Positions 5,636-5,827 of a DNA stretch of 5,827 bases are shown here, piece after piece. Below the pieces are notes generated by a model, which was given only the letters and a program-made list of their open reading frames with translations, was not told where the DNA came from and did no database searches. Each line of letters starts with the position of its first letter. Within the stretch, counting starts at the first letter, position 1. Origin of the DNA: Bacillota bacterium (GTDB taxonomy: Bacteria > Bacillota_I > Bacilli_A > RFN20 > CAG-288); contig DNJQ01000083.1 in the NCBI GenBank assembly GCA_003497225.1, forward strand, positions 1 to 5,827, written 5' to 3'. Both the position numbers and the translations under genes were made by a program.

Positions 5636-5827
5636 ATGAATAGTGTAACTATACTAAGCATTGGAACAATCTTAATTGCTGTATTAATGCTTTTTGTATT
5701 GCTCTATGTAAAAAAGAAAGAAAATTATTCTTTTAAAAACACTTTTGTTTTTGATTACTTTTCCAAAGGTAAAACACCAATATCATTTATATTAATTTAT
5801 ATATTATTCGTTTTATCTATTACTGCT
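5636..5827 (+). CDS. 5' part of an unidentified membrane protein (cut by window end)
   Basis: Sixty-four codons are visible and the frame is still open at the right edge. Residues 4-25 form a hydrophobic helix (VTILSIGTILIAVLMLFVLLYV) followed directly by KKKE, and a second hydrophobic segment starts at about residue 49 (ISFILIYILFVLSITA) and runs off the end. The positive residues after the first helix suggest that the loop between the helices is cytoplasmic. The first helix is not followed by a lipobox or a signal peptidase site, so it reads as a membrane anchor rather than a cleaved signal. I do not recognise the family. It lies 89 bases after rpe, where B. subtilis has thiN, and its own ribosome binding site and promoter-like element suggest it may be a separate transcription unit. 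Confidence 0.75.
   Translation, partial: MNSVTILSIGTILIAVLMLFVLLYVKKKENYSFKNTFVFDYFSKGKTPISFILIYILFVLSITA

Overview
The window is an AT-rich stretch of bacterial chromosome with every gene on the + strand and almost no non-coding DNA. Gene order is rsmB-like, rlmN, prpC (PP2C phosphatase), prkC (Ser/Thr kinase), rsgA, rpe. This matches the conserved Firmicutes block that in Bacillus subtilis runs fmt-rsmB-rlmN-prpC-prkC-rsgA(cpgA)-rpe-thiN. TGA ends prpC, rsgA and rpe and Trp is encoded by TGG, so the standard bacterial code applies rather than the Mycoplasma code. Low GC, TGA stops and the reduced kinase described below suggest a low-GC Bacilli/Tenericutes-type organism (for example an uncultured Bacilli, Erysipelotrichia or Acholeplasma-like lineage). 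This placement is inference, not something the sequence proves.

Layout: bases 1-79 hold the uncertain 3' end of an upstream gene. Bases 76-5546 are six tightly packed genes: rsmB-like (76-1350), rlmN (1350-2402, 1-base overlap), prpC (2386-3123, 17-base overlap), prkC (3120-3998, 4-base overlap), rsgA (4001-4858, 2-base gap) and rpe (4860-5546, 1-base gap). The spacing strongly suggests one transcript with translational coupling. The only real intergenic gap (5547-5635) contains promoter-like elements and a good ribosome binding site for a membrane protein cut off by the window end. B. subtilis has thiN in that position.

Functionally the block joins ribosome maintenance (RsmB-like 16S rRNA protein, RlmN 23S/tRNA methyltransferase, RsgA 30S assembly GTPase) to a Ser/Thr phosphorylation switch (PrkC/PrpC) and a pentose phosphate enzyme (Rpe). 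Two genes depart from the textbook version. The RsmB-like protein keeps the whole-length fold but has lost both catalytic cysteines and the SAM-binding loop, so it looks like a conserved-fold pseudoenzyme. The PrkC kinase ends right after the catalytic domain, with no transmembrane segment and no PASTA domains, and carries a short basic/aromatic tail. These two are the observations most worth pursuing; I found no CRISPR array, mobile element, RNA gene or defence system.
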